DNA of 64,000 bases from Laburnicola sp. R22_1 (lineage: Eukaryota > Ascomycota > Dothideomycetes > Pleosporales > Didymosphaeriaceae), in the NCBI GenBank assembly GCA_014281115.1, contig JACONQ010000007.1, positions 248,001-312,000 on the forward strand, written 5' to 3'. Every line of letters starts with the position of its first letter. Position 1 is the first letter of the stretch. This document shows, in pieces, positions 22,132 through 34,064 of this stretch. Position numbers and translations under genes: made by a program. The notes beneath the pieces were generated by a model. It did no database searches and was not told the origin of the DNA. It saw only the letters and a list, made by a program, of their open reading frames with translations.

Positions 22132-25100
22132 TCATGGCTTGGACTGATCGTCCAGCTTGGGGTCACCGGCAAAGGGCCCCACGGTGAAGTTCGGCGTCGT
22201 TTCTTGGTTCTGGCTAGGGGGCCCACGGTATTCTGATGGCTCCGGCGCGAGTATGGGATCGGTTGATTTGGTATCAGGGTGCACCTCGATACCCTTCTGG
22301 TTTTCTAGATCAGACTTGCTCCGCACATGAGAAAACTTCAGCGAGTCGTTGTCTGTGCCGCCGACGCCGCCGTTCGCCCGGTCTATGGGCGACCAACCAG
22401 CGACACTGCCAGCAACAATGCCAGCCATGACGGTAGCCGGACCAAATGCAGAGTTTGATCGAGACCTGTTGCGGCGGCGAGTCCTCGAGTCAGGAGTCGG
22501 CGGTGCAGGTGAGCCGTCGTGGTCGTGATCGGGGCCATTGTTAGGGGTGCCCGGCAAAGATTGACTGGAACGTGACCGAGAGAAGATCTCGCGAGGGTGC
22601 TCAATTTTGAACTTGAGGTTGCTGAGGCGCCCGCCCCGAACCCGCTTGATGAAGGCAAGCTCATCGCGAATCTCCAAAAGACCCTGGTTCCATTGGTGTT
22701 CTTCATCAGAGATGACAACTTCAGGTGCGGGCTTCCTCTTCATGAAGTTGGGGATGCAACGTGCAACCAGTTCATCCGGGATCAAGCGTACTATCACTCC
22801 GACCACAAGCGAGAGAGCTCCCAATACTATGGAGTATGCCCATTGTGCAGAATTAATGCGGGTTACGGAGAAGGCAGTCCCTCCAACAAAGATGATCAGC
22901 GTCTGCCCACCAATCATGATTGCCAGAATGGAGACGAAAAACCAATTGTGTTGGATTCCTTCGAAGATGTTGAAGCGGTTGTCCAAGCGGCGGTTGTTGA
23001 GTGAATTGAAGATCTGCATCCAGACGAAAGTATTGAACACCAGTGTAGGCATCCGTGCCTGTTCTTCTGGCGAATCGTAGGACAGGATCTTCTCCCCGGC
23101 AAAGAAGAGAATCAACGTGACCACGAGTTGGTAGATGGCCTGTCCGATGATCATCTTCCACATGTTCAAAGTGATGAGCGGTGCGGATTTCGGGTCTGGC
23201 TTTCGATTGAGGAGGCTGCGGGTCGGTGGATCAGTGGCAAGTGCTAGGGCAGCGAACGTGTCCATGATGAGATTGACCCATAGCAGTTGCACGGCAGTGA
23301 GGACTGACTGCTGCTCCGAGCTCGATACGGCAGAAATAAAGGTAAGAAGGACAGCGGTGATGTTGACGGTGATCTGGAACTGCAAGAACTTTTTGACAGC
23401 GTCATTGACAGCGCGACCCCATAACAAGGCCTTGACAATCGATGCGAAGTTGTCGTCCATGAGGATGATAGCAGAAGCCTCCTTGGCGACTTCAGTTCCA
23501 GCGATACCCATAGAGAAACCAACATCAGCAGTCTTCAGAGCAGGCGCGTCATTTGTACCATCGCCGGTCACAGCAACGGTCTCGCCCAGCTCCTTGAGCC
23601 GCTTCACAAGTCTACGCTTATCTTCCGGGCTGGAGCGAGCAAGGACACAAAGCTTCGGGATAGCAGCATCCATGTCCCTCCGGGAGAGTTTCCTGAAAGC
23701 GGGGCCTTCCATGACAAGTCCACCAGGTACCAAGATTCCGCAGTCTTCGGCGATCGCTTTGGCTGTCAAAACGTTATCACCAGTGACCATGCGCACATAC
23801 ACTCCAGCACCCTGGCAGTCTTTGACAGCTTCACGGACACCGTCTCGCAAAGGGTCCTGGATACCGACAACGGACAGGAAGGTCATTTTCTTGAAAACAT
23901 CCTCGAAGATGGCCATATTCGGATCGTCCTCGTTCTTGCGCGAGTCCCTGGGTGGCCAGCTCTCGAAATCCCGGTAGACTAAACCAATGGTTCTCAATGA
24001 CCGAGATGCATAAGTGTTGATAATTTGCTCCAGTGCATCTCGATTGTCCTCGGTGAGTGGTCTTGCCATCAACTCCTTCGTGGCGTCAGAAACAATGGCC
24101 TCGCACTTGACGAGCAGGATCTCAGAGGCACCCTTGACGTAAAGCCTGTAGCGACCGTCTTCCAGTTTCGCAACAACTCCGGAACACTTGATGGAGGAGT
24201 CGAAAGGAATCACCTGAACGATATTGGCATTCGAGCGTGCCGTAGAGAGGGAGCCCATGCCGAGATAATCGCGGGCGAACCCAAGGAGAGCAGTCTCGGT
24301 CTTTGAGCCAATGAAAAGATCCGGACCACCTTCTGGGCCCTCGAAAGCCGTGCTGTTCTGCACAATGGACTGCTCTAGTAGGTCCTTGACTTCCTTGCTG
24401 AGGTTGGAAACAAATTCGGAAGGCGAGACGTCATCCAAACTTTCGACCGGAGTATCCAGATGTTGCTTTCCTTTGAGGCCATCGTCCAAGGCAGGCGAAG
24501 AAGCAGAAGCTTTCAACTTCCTGTCGCCAAAGCGAAGAGCAGTCCCGAGAGTGCCAGACACAACACTCATCTTGTTTTGCGTCAAGGTACCAGTCTTGTC
24601 TGAGCAAATGGTAGTAGCGTTTCCCATGGTTTCGCAAGATCGGAGTAGTCGCACGAGATTGTTGTCCTTCAACATGCGGGTTGTAGCGAACGCGAGAGCC
24701 AATGTGACGGCGAGAGGAAGACCTTCGGGAACAGCTACTACGACCACGGTAATGGCAACAATCAAGATGTTCAAAAAGTTTTGACCTTTCTGGGCCGGAG
24801 GATCAGTACCAGTGCGCAGCTTGACCAGAAATTCGATAAAGAGGACAACGAATAGCAAGAGCGCGGATGCTCCACCAAGCTTTGCAATGTACGTAGCAAG
24901 CGTGTTGAGCTTTGACTGCAGTGGCGTAACCTCACTCTCTTCGCGAAGAGACATCATCGTCTTGCCGTAGCTCGAGTGGATTCCAGTGGCAGTGACCATG
25001 AATGTGCCGACACCTTCCGAAACTTTGGCGCCGGAGAGGATGAAGGGGTCCATCTTCTTGGTTGGCTCGCGGTTCTCAATGGCCCGGAAAACGTCATCTG

Positions 25101-26394
25101 CAGGTGTCTTCTTGAGGAGATCGGATTCACCAGTGGCGGAAGACTCGTCGCACTTGAGGCCGGAGCCTTGGATGAGGATACCGTCGACGGGCACCATGTC
25201 ACCGGGTTCCAAGTTGACCACGTCTCCTACAAGAACGTCGTACACCGAAATCTCGCGTAGTTGTCCGGAGCGGACGGTCTTGATGTAACGGTCGTCCTTC
25301 TTCTTGTTCAGCTTGACAAACTGCCGTTCCTTTTGCCAGTCGTTGGCAGCACCAACTACCACGACGATAAGGATAGCGACAATAATCGCAACGCCTTCTA
25401 CCCACTCCACCTTGGGCTCGCCCTCTTCATGTTTGACGCCAAATGTCTGGTAGAGACCAAGGGCAAGCGAGATGACAGCAGCGATGGTAAGGAGAATGAG
25501 GACTTTGTCGTTGTAGGCAATCCAGGCCAACTGCAAAATACTTTTCGGCTTTCGCACAGGTAAACGATTCTCGCTGAAGACGCGTTTTCGATCTATGAAG
25601 TTATCTTTGCCTTCGGTTTGTGGAGATGTTGTAGTGCGTGAGACTTCATGGGCCGGTGAGGATTTCGGTGGAGACTCTGTCGAATTTGGTGTAGTCGCTT
25701 CCTCAAACGAAATTGTGCCGTCAACGTGTTGTTCATCGACACTGAGTCCAGCTTTCCTGTCCGATTTTAACCCTTTCTCGAGTCCATCCAAGCCGCCTAA
25801 AGCATGAAAAGCTGCCATGTTTTTAGGATTGTAGAGTTTTCCTAGTTGGCCAGGGGAAAATGCAAAGGGGTTATTCTCGACTTCAAATTCGGCTTCCGTG
25901 CCTGGGTCTGGACGTAGCGCATCTTTGTCGTTGATGATGTCGATGGCGCTGTGATCTCCCCGCGCCGTCTCGCCCTGCGAGGACGGAATATAGGTGCCGC
26001 TCGAGGTGGACTCGCCATTCTCCGTATCAAAAGAATTGCCACGCGAGCGTCCAGGTACTGAGAGGAAGCCTTGTGAGTTGGCACCCCAATGTGTAGGGGA
26101 TGAGACATTATGGGGGGACGTCGGTCTACTTTCGCGGCTTTCAAAAGAGCTAGCAGTACGGAGCTCGGTCGGGGCGTGCTTGGAGGTGCTGGGGGATATG
26201 TTTGCGTGGTCCTCGTTGTTGTGTTGTTGTGACGGGGGGCGGTTGTTCTGCAGGTCGCCCAGTTGGACCGAGTCGCCCATATTCGTGTCGTTGGGGTTGA
26301 CAGCCGAGGTGTCGATGGTGATGGTGGGAGCCCTTTGTCGTCTACCCGGACCTGGAGAGGGCGTGTTACGCGCCACCGCGTCTTTATCAGCCAT
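22132..26394 (-). CDS. PMCA/Pmc1-type P-type calcium ATPase (vacuolar/plasma membrane)
   Basis: A P-IIB ATPase that pumps Ca2+ out of the cytosol, in fungi usually into the vacuole. The intronless frame from the first in-frame ATG (26394) gives 1420 residues; the frame is open upstream but without an ATG. A Ser/Pro-rich N-terminus of about 270 residues precedes the core. Signature motifs by this numbering are TGES (421-424, actuator), PEGLP (556-560, Ca-site helix M4), DKTGTLT with phospho-aspartate 599, and GDGTNDAP (944-951, hinge). Ten membrane segments are expected; the later ones include LLWVNLIMDTFAALALATD, typical of PMCAs (M6). The C-terminal tail is low-complexity (RTRRRNRSRS). Yeast Pmc1 is 1173 residues, so both termini are extended here. 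Regulation by calcineurin/Crz1 is known for the family but no site is claimed here. Confidence 0.95.
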   Translation of the reverse strand: MADKDAVARNTPSPGPGRRQRAPTITIDTSAVNPNDTNMGDSVQLGDLQNNRPPSQQHNNEDHANISPSTSKHAPTELRTASSFESRESRPTSPHNVSSPTHWGANSQGFLSVPGRSRGNSFDTENGESTSSGTYIPSSQGETARGDHSAIDIINDKDALRPDPGTEAEFEVENNPFAFSPGQLGKLYNPKNMAAFHALGGLDGLEKGLKSDRKAGLSVDEQHVDGTISFEEATTPNSTESPPKSSPAHEVSRTTTSPQTEGKDNFIDRKRVFSENRLPVRKPKSILQLAWIAYNDKVLILLTIAAVISLALGLYQTFGVKHEEGEPKVEWVEGVAIIVAILIVVVVGAANDWQKERQFVKLNKKKDDRYIKTVRSGQLREISVYDVLVGDVVNLEPGDMVPVDGILIQGSGLKCDESSATGESDLLKKTPADDVFRAIENREPTKKMDPFILSGAKVSEGVGTFMVTATGIHSSYGKTMMSLREESEVTPLQSKLNTLATYIAKLGGASALLLFVVLFIEFLVKLRTGTDPPAQKGQNFLNILIVAITVVVVAVPEGLPLAVTLALAFATTRMLKDNNLVRLLRSCETMGNATTICSDKTGTLTQNKMSVVSGTLGTALRFGDRKLKASASSPALDDGLKGKQHLDTPVESLDDVSPSEFVSNLSKEVKDLLEQSIVQNSTAFEGPEGGPDLFIGSKTETALLGFARDYLGMGSLSTARSNANIVQVIPFDSSIKCSGVVAKLEDGRYRLYVKGASEILLVKCEAIVSDATKELMARPLTEDNRDALEQIINTYASRSLRTIGLVYRDFESWPPRDSRKNEDDPNMAIFEDVFKKMTFLSVVGIQDPLRDGVREAVKDCQGAGVYVRMVTGDNVLTAKAIAEDCGILVPGGLVMEGPAFRKLSRRDMDAAIPKLCVLARSSPEDKRRLVKRLKELGETVAVTGDGTNDAPALKTADVGFSMGIAGTEVAKEASAIILMDDNFASIVKALLWGRAVNDAVKKFLQFQITVNITAVLLTFISAVSSSEQQSVLTAVQLLWVNLIMDTFAALALATDPPTRSLLNRKPDPKSAPLITLNMWKMIIGQAIYQLVVTLILFFAGEKILSYDSPEEQARMPTLVFNTFVWMQIFNSLNNRRLDNRFNIFEGIQHNWFFVSILAIMIGGQTLIIFVGGTAFSVTRINSAQWAYSIVLGALSLVVGVIVRLIPDELVARCIPNFMKRKPAPEVVISDEEHQWNQGLLEIRDELAFIKRVRGGRLSNLKFKIEHPREIFSRSRSSQSLPGTPNNGPDHDHDGSPAPPTPDSRTRRRNRSRSNSAFGPATVMAGIVAGSVAGWSPIDRANGGVGGTDNDSLKFSHVRSKSDLENQKGIEVHPDTKSTDPILAPEPSEYRGPPSQNQETTPNFTVGPFAGDPKLDDQSKP

Positions 26395-28655
26395 ACGGGC
26401 GCCTGGTGGGAGGTAGGGGCCGCGTGTTGGGGCTGTACGGCAAGGGTGGGCTATGCTAGAGCCAGGGAGAGTGGAAGAATGAGCTAGGGCGTCTCGCCGG
26501 TGTGATGCGGTCGGGCAAGCATGCAGTTGGGCGCGCAGACGGATAAGTAAGGGCGGGCGAGATGGTGGTTGAGGCAAAAGCACGAGGCTGAGTCTCGCAG
26601 GCGAGTTGTCTATCGTCACTTCCTCAACAGTCAACGGCGGCAGGTGGGGTCCCGGGGGAATGTGAAGGCGGCTCCGTGGCTAGCACACACTGCAAGCCGG
26701 GGATCAGCAAACGGGCTGGAGGTCGTGTTCGCCGGCGCAGCTCTGCCGCAGCTCTGGCACAGCTCTGGCACAGCCCTTGCGCCTGATATGGTTCGGGGAT
26801 GGCTCCGGGTGCTATAAAGCAAAGGCGCCGCTGCTCGTCTGGGCGCTTGCGTGGAGGATGGCGAATTGAGACTCCAGCTCAGCTGGAAGCGGCCTTCGCC
26901 AGAGGCAGAGGGTGCTGCGGCCGGGGACGGGTGTCGATTATGCGGTATGACGGTGAAAGGGTCTCGGCGTGGCAGTGTAGGCCAAGCGACTGACGGCGCT
27001 GGGTGAATGGGAGGCGAGCAGCAACGGCCAGAGATTCCCACGAGCAGGCGACGGCCGTGGCGATTATGAGCGTCTGGCGGGCTCGTGCATTCGACCGTGA
27101 CAGCGCCAGCACAACAGCCATGACGGTGCATCAGACTCTGGTTGTTCCACTGCAAGTGTTCCGGCTGCACTGCCCCCATCGCCCCGTGGCGCTAGGCCGC
27201 TTGCGGGAAGGCGAAACGGGCCCGTCCTGGGCGGCCTTGGTGGCCTTGGCGCTCCAGACGGCTAGCCAGGAGCCTGGCCAGGCCGCCACGGTCCTCGTAC
27301 GCCGGCCTTTTCACCGCTGCGAGCTGCGACTCTGACGCGCCCCATCTTTTCCCCATGCCTACATGCACTCGTACTCAACACTTTGTCTCCAAGGCTGCCT
27401 GCGGCTGCGAGCCAGCGACCCCCTCTGCCGCCGCCTTGTCGCAGGGGGACTGACATAGCCGCCAACGCAGCCGAGCGCCAGCCAATTACGGACCAGGTGC
27501 CTGTTGTCGCGCTTCCAGCCAGCACAGCCCGCCGGCCGCCTCCGCTTGGCCCACATGGGATCTGAGCTACACAATAGCTCTCGCGGCTTTCGCTCCCAAG
27601 AGCGAAGCAACATCCACCGCCGCCGCCAAGTCGCCCTCTTGGCCACTCCACCCGCCAAAATCTTGCAACCGATTTGCGTCGGCGGCGTCGCTCTTGTCGT
27701 CGACCAAGATCCATGCATGTAATGTCAACACGTTTCGCCCCTCACAAGCTCATCTCCAGAAACCACCCATTTTGCCATCCCTCTTGGAAGCCTACACCGC
27801 CCCGATGCTGGACGGCGGCGACGGCGGAGCCCAGCCCGTCAAGCCTGTCGGAATTTGCTCACGTACTACTGTACAGTACGTGGAGCCGACACAAGCTCGT
27901 GTCACCACGGTAGACAGCCCTTGGCAGGGGATGGTGCCCGCTTCGATTCACTGGTCGAAACTGAATTCCCACCACCCCCTTACGAGTCACGATCCGACGT
28001 CCAAGCCGTTGCTGCAGTAGTCGATTATTTCTCCGTTTGTTTTCAGTCTCGGCCAACCGCAAGCTCCAGCACCGGTACCCCGCACCGTCGCTGTCTGCCT
28101 GCAGCCCGAAGACCGCAACCCCACGCCCTCTCGCAGACCACCATAAGCAAACATCGGGCAGCGATCGGTCTGCGTAGCCGCCACGTCGACCATGACCCAA
28201 TTAGCCGTGAGCGCTAAATGACCTGCAAGCCGGCCGCAGCTTCACAATATCAAAGATATGCAACTGGCCAACCCAACGGCCCGCGAGCGCCGTATTCGTT
28301 CGTATCTTTGAATGCTCTTGTCGTCATGCAGACGCAACGCCCTGCTTCTTCTCCGCATCTGATTCCCAGTTCTGAGAAGTACCAGTACTTTCGCGAAAGC
28401 ATGGTCTATTCGTGTCCGAACCTTGGACGTCGACGTTCGAACCGCCGCTAAAAAGTGAGACATTTGGCAGGCCAGTGCGCCCCCAAATCGCTATTTCTGT
28501 TTCGCCTTGCCGCGTTTCTTACCAAGCGTACCTGCATATTGGCCCCAGGACCCGAACCCCGCCTTTGTCGCGCTCCAAAAACAGATGCCTGCCCCCGCGA
28601 AATATTTGGGCCCTGCCTACTTTCGATACCGTTTTCGCGTCCGTTTTGTTGAGGT
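26395..28655. other. 2.26-kb region upstream of the calcium ATPase
   Basis: GC-rich to the island edge. It is expected to hold the ATPase promoter and leader. Many overlapping open frames on both strands (for example 26631-27179 -, 27262-27714 -, 27855-28217 +) have no recognisable domain and reflect GC content. Composition drops abruptly at about 28655. Confidence 0.5.
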
Positions 28656-29013
28656 AATCGCTAAGTAAGCGGCTAAGGCGTGTAGGGGTAACTAACAGCG
28701 GCTTAGCTAATAGTTGTTAACAAAACAGCATCCTATTTCCTTAGGCAAGTCTATTTTTAGGTGTCTTATTAGCTACCTTAGGTCTCCTAAGGTTGTCCTT
28801 ATTATTTTCTCTCTACTATTATCTTTTATTAACTTATTATAATTAAATTATATTATAATTAATACTCTACTATAAGCAGCTTAAGCGTATTATAATTATA
28901 GCCTTAGCACTATTACTATTACTATTACTATTACTATTCTTACTCTTACTATTACTATTCTTACCTTTACTACTACTATCTTTGTAGGCCTCTAATATAT
29001 TAAGAGCTATAAC
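28656..29013. other. Right edge of gene island, transition to AT-rich DNA
   Basis: Composition changes over about 150 bases. Simple (ACTATT)n-like sequence is at about 28904-28975. No gene. Confidence 0.6.
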
Positions 29014-29946
29014 TATTAAAACTATATTAGTAAGCAAAATAAATAATAAAATAACATGTTAGAATTTCGCTATTATAATAAAAGATAAATAGATAAATAA
29101 CTATAAGCTACCTAAAAATAACGAAAATAGTCGTTTTAATAATAAGTTGCAATTAAAGCCAAAGTTAACTTTAAGTAACACACAAAAAGTTTACTAAAAG
29201 ATAATTATAAGAAATCTAATATTATATATATTAAATTACTTAAAACTAAAAATAAAATATAATATAAAACTAACCTAATAAATATTATAAAATTCGCTAT
29301 CGTAATATAAATAAGCTCGTAATTAATTTTTCTAAATTAATAACTTTTGACAAACTTGTCGCAATTAAGCGCTTTAACAATTTTAAGCAATTGCTAAAAA
29401 GAATATACTAAACAAGGCAATATTATATATATTAAATTACTTATTACTAAAAAACAAAATATAATATATAAAAGACTTATTTTATAATATAAAATATATT
29501 AGCGTATAATAAACTAAGGAGTAATAAAATATTCTAAAATAAGGCGTTTATTATTAACGTTATAACTAAGTAATAGTAAAATAAAGTTTATATATAAAAT
29601 AATAGCTCGTATATAAAACACTAGATTGTATATAAAACACTAGTTTGTATATAAAATACTAGTTTGTATATAAAACACTAGTTTGTATATAAAATACTAG
29701 TCTGTATATATATAATAATAGCTCGTATATAAAACACTATTGCATATAAAACACTAGTTTAAATATTAGTTTAAAATACTAGCACGCATAAAAGTTAAAG
29801 GCATAATTAAACTTTACAAAACTAAGTGTTTGTTAGTCTAAATTATTTTATATATAGATTGCTAGGTAGCCAGTTTATTAAAATTAATTAACTAGTTTAA
29901 CAATACTAACTCGATTACCTTCTTATCTATTTATCCACTTTTCACA
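29014..29946 (+). mobile_element. Solo Copia LTR with perfect target duplication
   Basis: A 933-bp LTR runs from TATTAAAACTATATTAG (first TG mutated to TA) to CCACTTTTCACA. It is flanked by ATAAC on both sides (29009-29013 and 29947-29951). It is in the same orientation as the 3' LTR at 5768-6821 and opposite to the two solo LTRs in the left block. The internal ACTAGT repeat array (about 29620-29760) is short here. Confidence 0.92.
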
Positions 29947-29951
29947 ATAAC

Positions 29952-32606
29952 ATAGTTACTATTACTATTACTAGGCATTTAGTAGATAAAATAGGATTTT
30001 GTATAAATAGAGACGTTATTAAAGGCCTTACTAAAGATAACTAATAAAGATAATAAGACTAATAGTAAATTTAAGCTTTAGGTATAGGCGTACGCCTAGA
30101 AAGAGGTCTAAAAGATCTCTAGCTAAGTAGTAACTAAGTAATAAGTTAAGGCTAAGATTAACTTTTATAAGAAGGACTAGAGGACTTAGACAAAGCTCTT
30201 AAGTTAATTAAGCTTTTCTATTATTAATAGTGTTATTATTACAGACAGCCTAGTTCTTATAAAGTACTTTAAGGCCTATAAGGAGGCTAGAAAGTATAGA
30301 AATAAGCCCCTTAAGTTTAAAAATCTTTATTAAAGTTTGTTTAAAGACTACTATGCTACTAGTAAGGACTTTACTACTATTAATAGCCTAATTACTAGCT
30401 ATTAATTAAAGCTAGTAGAGTTAGTTAAGAAGGACATATTTATCTTTAAGATATTAGGTAGTAAGACTCTAGGTAGGCAGCGTAAACAAGCGGCATTAAA
30501 AATAGTGTTAAAAAGTTATAAAATATAGTTAATAATAGAGGACTATATAAATAGCAAATTAAATATTTAATAAAGCAGATTAGAGAGCTTACTATAGCTA
30601 TTAATAGAAACTACTAGTAAGACGCTATTATTATATTTATAAATATCCGTACACTATATAGGCAAGGGCACCTAATAGGGTTAAGATTTTAATATTGTTA
30701 TATAATAGTATTATGTAGGGATTATATAATACCTATGCGCCGCAGTCTATACGCTATAGGATCTTCACCTTTCTATTTACACCCTTTCTAGAAATAAGCA
30801 ATTAATACTAAGTTAGTTCTATTATATTATCTTCTTTTCTTATGTATTTATCCTATACGCTCTCTACACTTACTAGTATAGAGTATTAGATATTAATATT
30901 TATATAGCTAGCTATAGAGCCTATTTAATACTAATTAGTAGTTAACTAATTCTTAACTACAAATTAGTAAGAGTAAAGATAAATTATATAAGTTGTTATT
31001 AGCTATATAATTTATTTTATTATACTCTATCCTCTATACGCAAAAGGATAGTAAATTAAGCTTTTATAGAGTTAGTAAGTAACTATTACTACTATGAAAA
31101 ATAAAAGAAGCGATTGTATAAGATATACATAACCTATTCTTATTTATCAAAATAGTAAATTAACTTATTTATTAAATTAGTTAATAGATATTACTACTAT
31201 ATAAAATTTAAGAGAAGATAGTATACTAAGCATACTACTAGTAACTATATAAATATATAGTTAGATAATAACAAACTCTAATAAAGCATAACTCTTTATA
31301 TAACTAACCTATTAAACAAACTAGTTATGTAATAATTACTCCTGCCACTACTTTTTATAAAGCCCCTACCTTTACTACCTTTACTTTATAGGACAACACT
31401 AATATGCTTAAATATACTAGACTATATAATAAGTATACTACTAAAAAAATAGAAATATTAAAGGCAATACTACGTAAGAGAATAAGACTTAAGAACTAGA
31501 AGAATAAGATTAACCTAGCAGACAATCCCTTTTTATTAGAAATATAATTGTATGCAGTATATACTATTACTAATTATTATATATTATATTAAAAGGAATA
31601 GCTTTCTTAGAATTATTCTAGGAAGACTTTAAAGGATAGGAAAAATACTATTTTTTATAGTTAAACTGTGTATTTAGAAAAGAGCTTATTATAGTCCTAG
31701 AAAAAGAGTATTATACTAAGAATAAATACTAAAGATATAAGTACTAGTAAACTATATAAAGTAGTCTAAGGTAATATATATATTACTTATATATTACTAT
31801 CTTTACTAGCTTACTTAACGACTTATACACAAACACTAAAGCTAATTTTAAAGATACCTAAACTAGTTAGGCTATTGCACAAACCTAAATAGAGTAAGCT
31901 ACTACTACTATAGGCACCTATATAGCTATAGATTCCTATAGATATCTTAGAAGAACCTTTATATAAGTACTAAGAATAATCTTATTTATATAAACAACTA
32001 AATAAACTACTACTCTTCGCATATAGTACCTAATTACTATTTTATCTATCTACTTGCGATTATTAAATACTATATAGAATAGACCTACTACTAGTTAAAT
32101 ATAAATTATAGGCACTATACTAATCTATATAAACTAAGCCTATACTATAATTTAACCTATATAAGCTTCTATCTAAGCATAACCTACCTCCTTAGAAAAT
32201 TCTAGCTAATAAGATAATCTAATTTTAAAAGGTATAGTATGAGAATAATAACTATACTAAAGCTCTATATAATATTTTAGTAAATAAGACTAGGATCTTT
32301 ATAAATTTATACAGACGCCTAAATATTACTAAAGATTAATATCTAGATATCTTTCTAAATATTCTTACTAGCTATATAGTATAGTATTACCTCTATACTA
32401 TCTATCCTAAATAATTATGGAAGTGCTTATATAAAGTACTTAATAGTTACTTTAATATTACTATTAACTATAACTAGTATTAAATAGACTAGACTATAAT
32501 AACTTTTATATAATATAAGCGCAAGAACCCTAATAAAGATTTATATAAAGTCCTAGAGGCAATATTTAATAGGCTTACCTTTATATAGTTTTTTTACGAC
32601 TAAGGC
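29952..32606. other. AT-rich RIP-like stretch, no recognised gene
   Basis: Stop-dense in all frames, with TA-rich sequence and few CA or TG steps by eye. Polypeptide fragments rich in Lys/Asn/Tyr can be read, but none matched a family I know. It contains the dispersed repeat at 30650-30931. Confidence 0.6.
30650..30931 (+). repeat. Dispersed repeat, inverted and split copy at 60568-62266
   Basis: About 280 bp, from TACACTATATAGGCAAGG to GAGCCTATTTAATA. The reverse complement is found at 62266-62179 followed by 60768-60568, with the 1.41-kb retroposon between. Here the two halves are contiguous, which shows the uninterrupted target. Confidence 0.8.
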
Positions 32607-32825
32607 GTTTCTAATAAAAATATTATAATAATAGCAAATATCTCTCCTACTATTATATACATAGAAAAGTGTTTTAAAGTGTTAATAAAAAGGGTTAGCG
32701 CGTTATAAGCGAGCTTAGTAGCTCTAACTAAAAACAATCTATATACAAAACTATGCGTAAGGCCATATTACTATACTATAGTTTAGAGTAGGAGAGGTAT
32801 AAGATAGCACTAGCGCTGCAACTAT
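32607..32825 (+). repeat. Left arm of a long inverted pair
   Basis: The sequence from GTTTCTAATAAAAATATTA to GCGCTGCAAC is repeated, inverted, at 33811-34064. A third copy of the outer part is at 63290-63463. The inner end includes a possible start (ATGCGTAAGGCC near 32752) followed by an HTH-like reading (IALALQLSPSTI), as in Tc1-type transposases. The frame has stops. Family assignment is uncertain. Confidence 0.65.
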
Positions 32826-33149
32826 CTCCCTCTACTATTATCTCTAAAGATTGCCAGAAGCAACAGCCATATTAGTAGGTTCGTGCTACTTATAAGTAAT
32901 ATATACTAGGTAAAAGCTTACATACTATATTACCTTTATATAGAGAGTATTAAGTATAGACTTCGCTAAGGAAATTTCTCTCTATACTACTATTATATAA
33001 GTATACTATAGATACTTAGAGCTAAAGTAGACTATATATACCTCTAAGTCTACCTATAAAGCTCTATTTACTAATCTCTATACGTTAATCTAAATTATAA
33101 TTAATTACTAATCTAATTAGTATATATAAGAGGCTAATATATACTATAC

Positions 33150-33420
33150 TAATCGTAAATATAACTTTTCTATATAAAAAGAGAGATTACTAGGCCCTTA
33201 ATAATAAGAATTTTATAGATAATTTATACTATTATTATTGCAATTTAAATTCTAATTAAATAATATTTATATAAGACTAAAGCAGTGTTTTATATACTAT
33301 AAGAAAGGTTATTAGTCTTTTAACTATCTACGCAATAAGCGTACCTATATAATAAGGCAGTATATTACCATTTATAAAGAGTATAATAATAAAACGCCTT
33401 TATACAAAACTATTTAGTTC
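33150..33420 (+). pseudogene. Possible LTR-retrotransposon gag zinc-knuckle relic
   Basis: Around 33285-33350 a frame reads QCFIYYKKGYWSFNYLRNKR. It resembles the CFxCxKxGCWSxNH knuckle of many fungal gag proteins with cysteines changed to tyrosine (TGT/TGC to TAT/TAC, RIP type). Short and degenerate, so tentative. Confidence 0.4.
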
Positions 33421-33435
33421 TATATTTAAAATATA

Positions 33436-33551
33436 CCATTACCTTTTTACGTCTTTTTTAATTACTAAGCAGGGGGCTCTACTTTTTTTGTTATATTATT
33501 TGAGATGAAAGCCTTTGTCGTCCTACCCCTAGATAGATAAAATAACGCCAC
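33436..33551 (+). mobile_element. Short retroposon copy A, 14-bp target duplication
   Basis: A 116-bp unit is flanked by a perfect ATATTTAAAATATA (33422-33435 and 33552-33565). It contains the family's hairpin AGCAGGGGGCTCT followed by a T run, and TCCTACCCCTAG. See 34398-34746 for the long form. Confidence 0.85.
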
Positions 33552-33810
33552 ATATTTAAAATATAAAAAGGTATAGTAATAAGGAACCTACTTTATATAA
33601 AGAAGAGAAGTAGAGTAAAAATAATAAGAATAGTAATAATTAAGCATTCTATCTAACTACTATTACCTATTATTACTACATAACTAGCGAATATATTTAT
33701 AAAGTAGAGCTAGAGAAGTGTGCGAAATAGTTTATTCTTAAAGATTAATACTATATAATATACTAAAGCAAACTATAAAATATAGATATAGTAATAAGGA
33801 AGATAATAGT

Positions 33811-34064
33811 TGCAGCGTTATACTAGTTATAGCGCCAATACTATCTTATACCTCCCCTACTCTAAACTATAGTATAGTGATACAGCCTTACGCATAGTTT
33901 TGTATATAGATTTTTTTTAGTTAGAGTAGGCGTGCTAAGCCTACTAAGCTTGCTTAGCTTACTTATAACGCGCTAACCCTTTTTATTAATATCTTAAAAC
34001 GCTTTTCTATATATATAATAGTAGAAGGGATATCTACTATTATTATAATATTTTTATTAGAAAC
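33811..34064 (-). repeat. Right arm of the long inverted pair
   Basis: Reverse complement of 32607-32825, with an extra stretch of about 20 bases (AAGCTTAGTAGGCTTAG type) missing from the left arm. The arms face each other across about 985 bp, which includes short-retroposon copy A. Confidence 0.7.

Noticed and set aside
22132..26634. 1500-residue version of the calcium ATPase
   Set aside because: The extra 80 residues begin at TTG, not ATG; the first in-frame ATG is at 26394.
27180..27200. GTGGCGCT as a calcineurin/Crz1 response element for the ATPase
   Set aside because: Does not match the consensus ending in CA and is 0.8 kb from the start; a single weak 8-mer is uninformative.
26631..28217. 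Many open frames on both strands upstream of the ATPase
   Set aside because: Overlap one another in all frames, with Arg/Pro-rich compositions typical of random GC-rich sequence.
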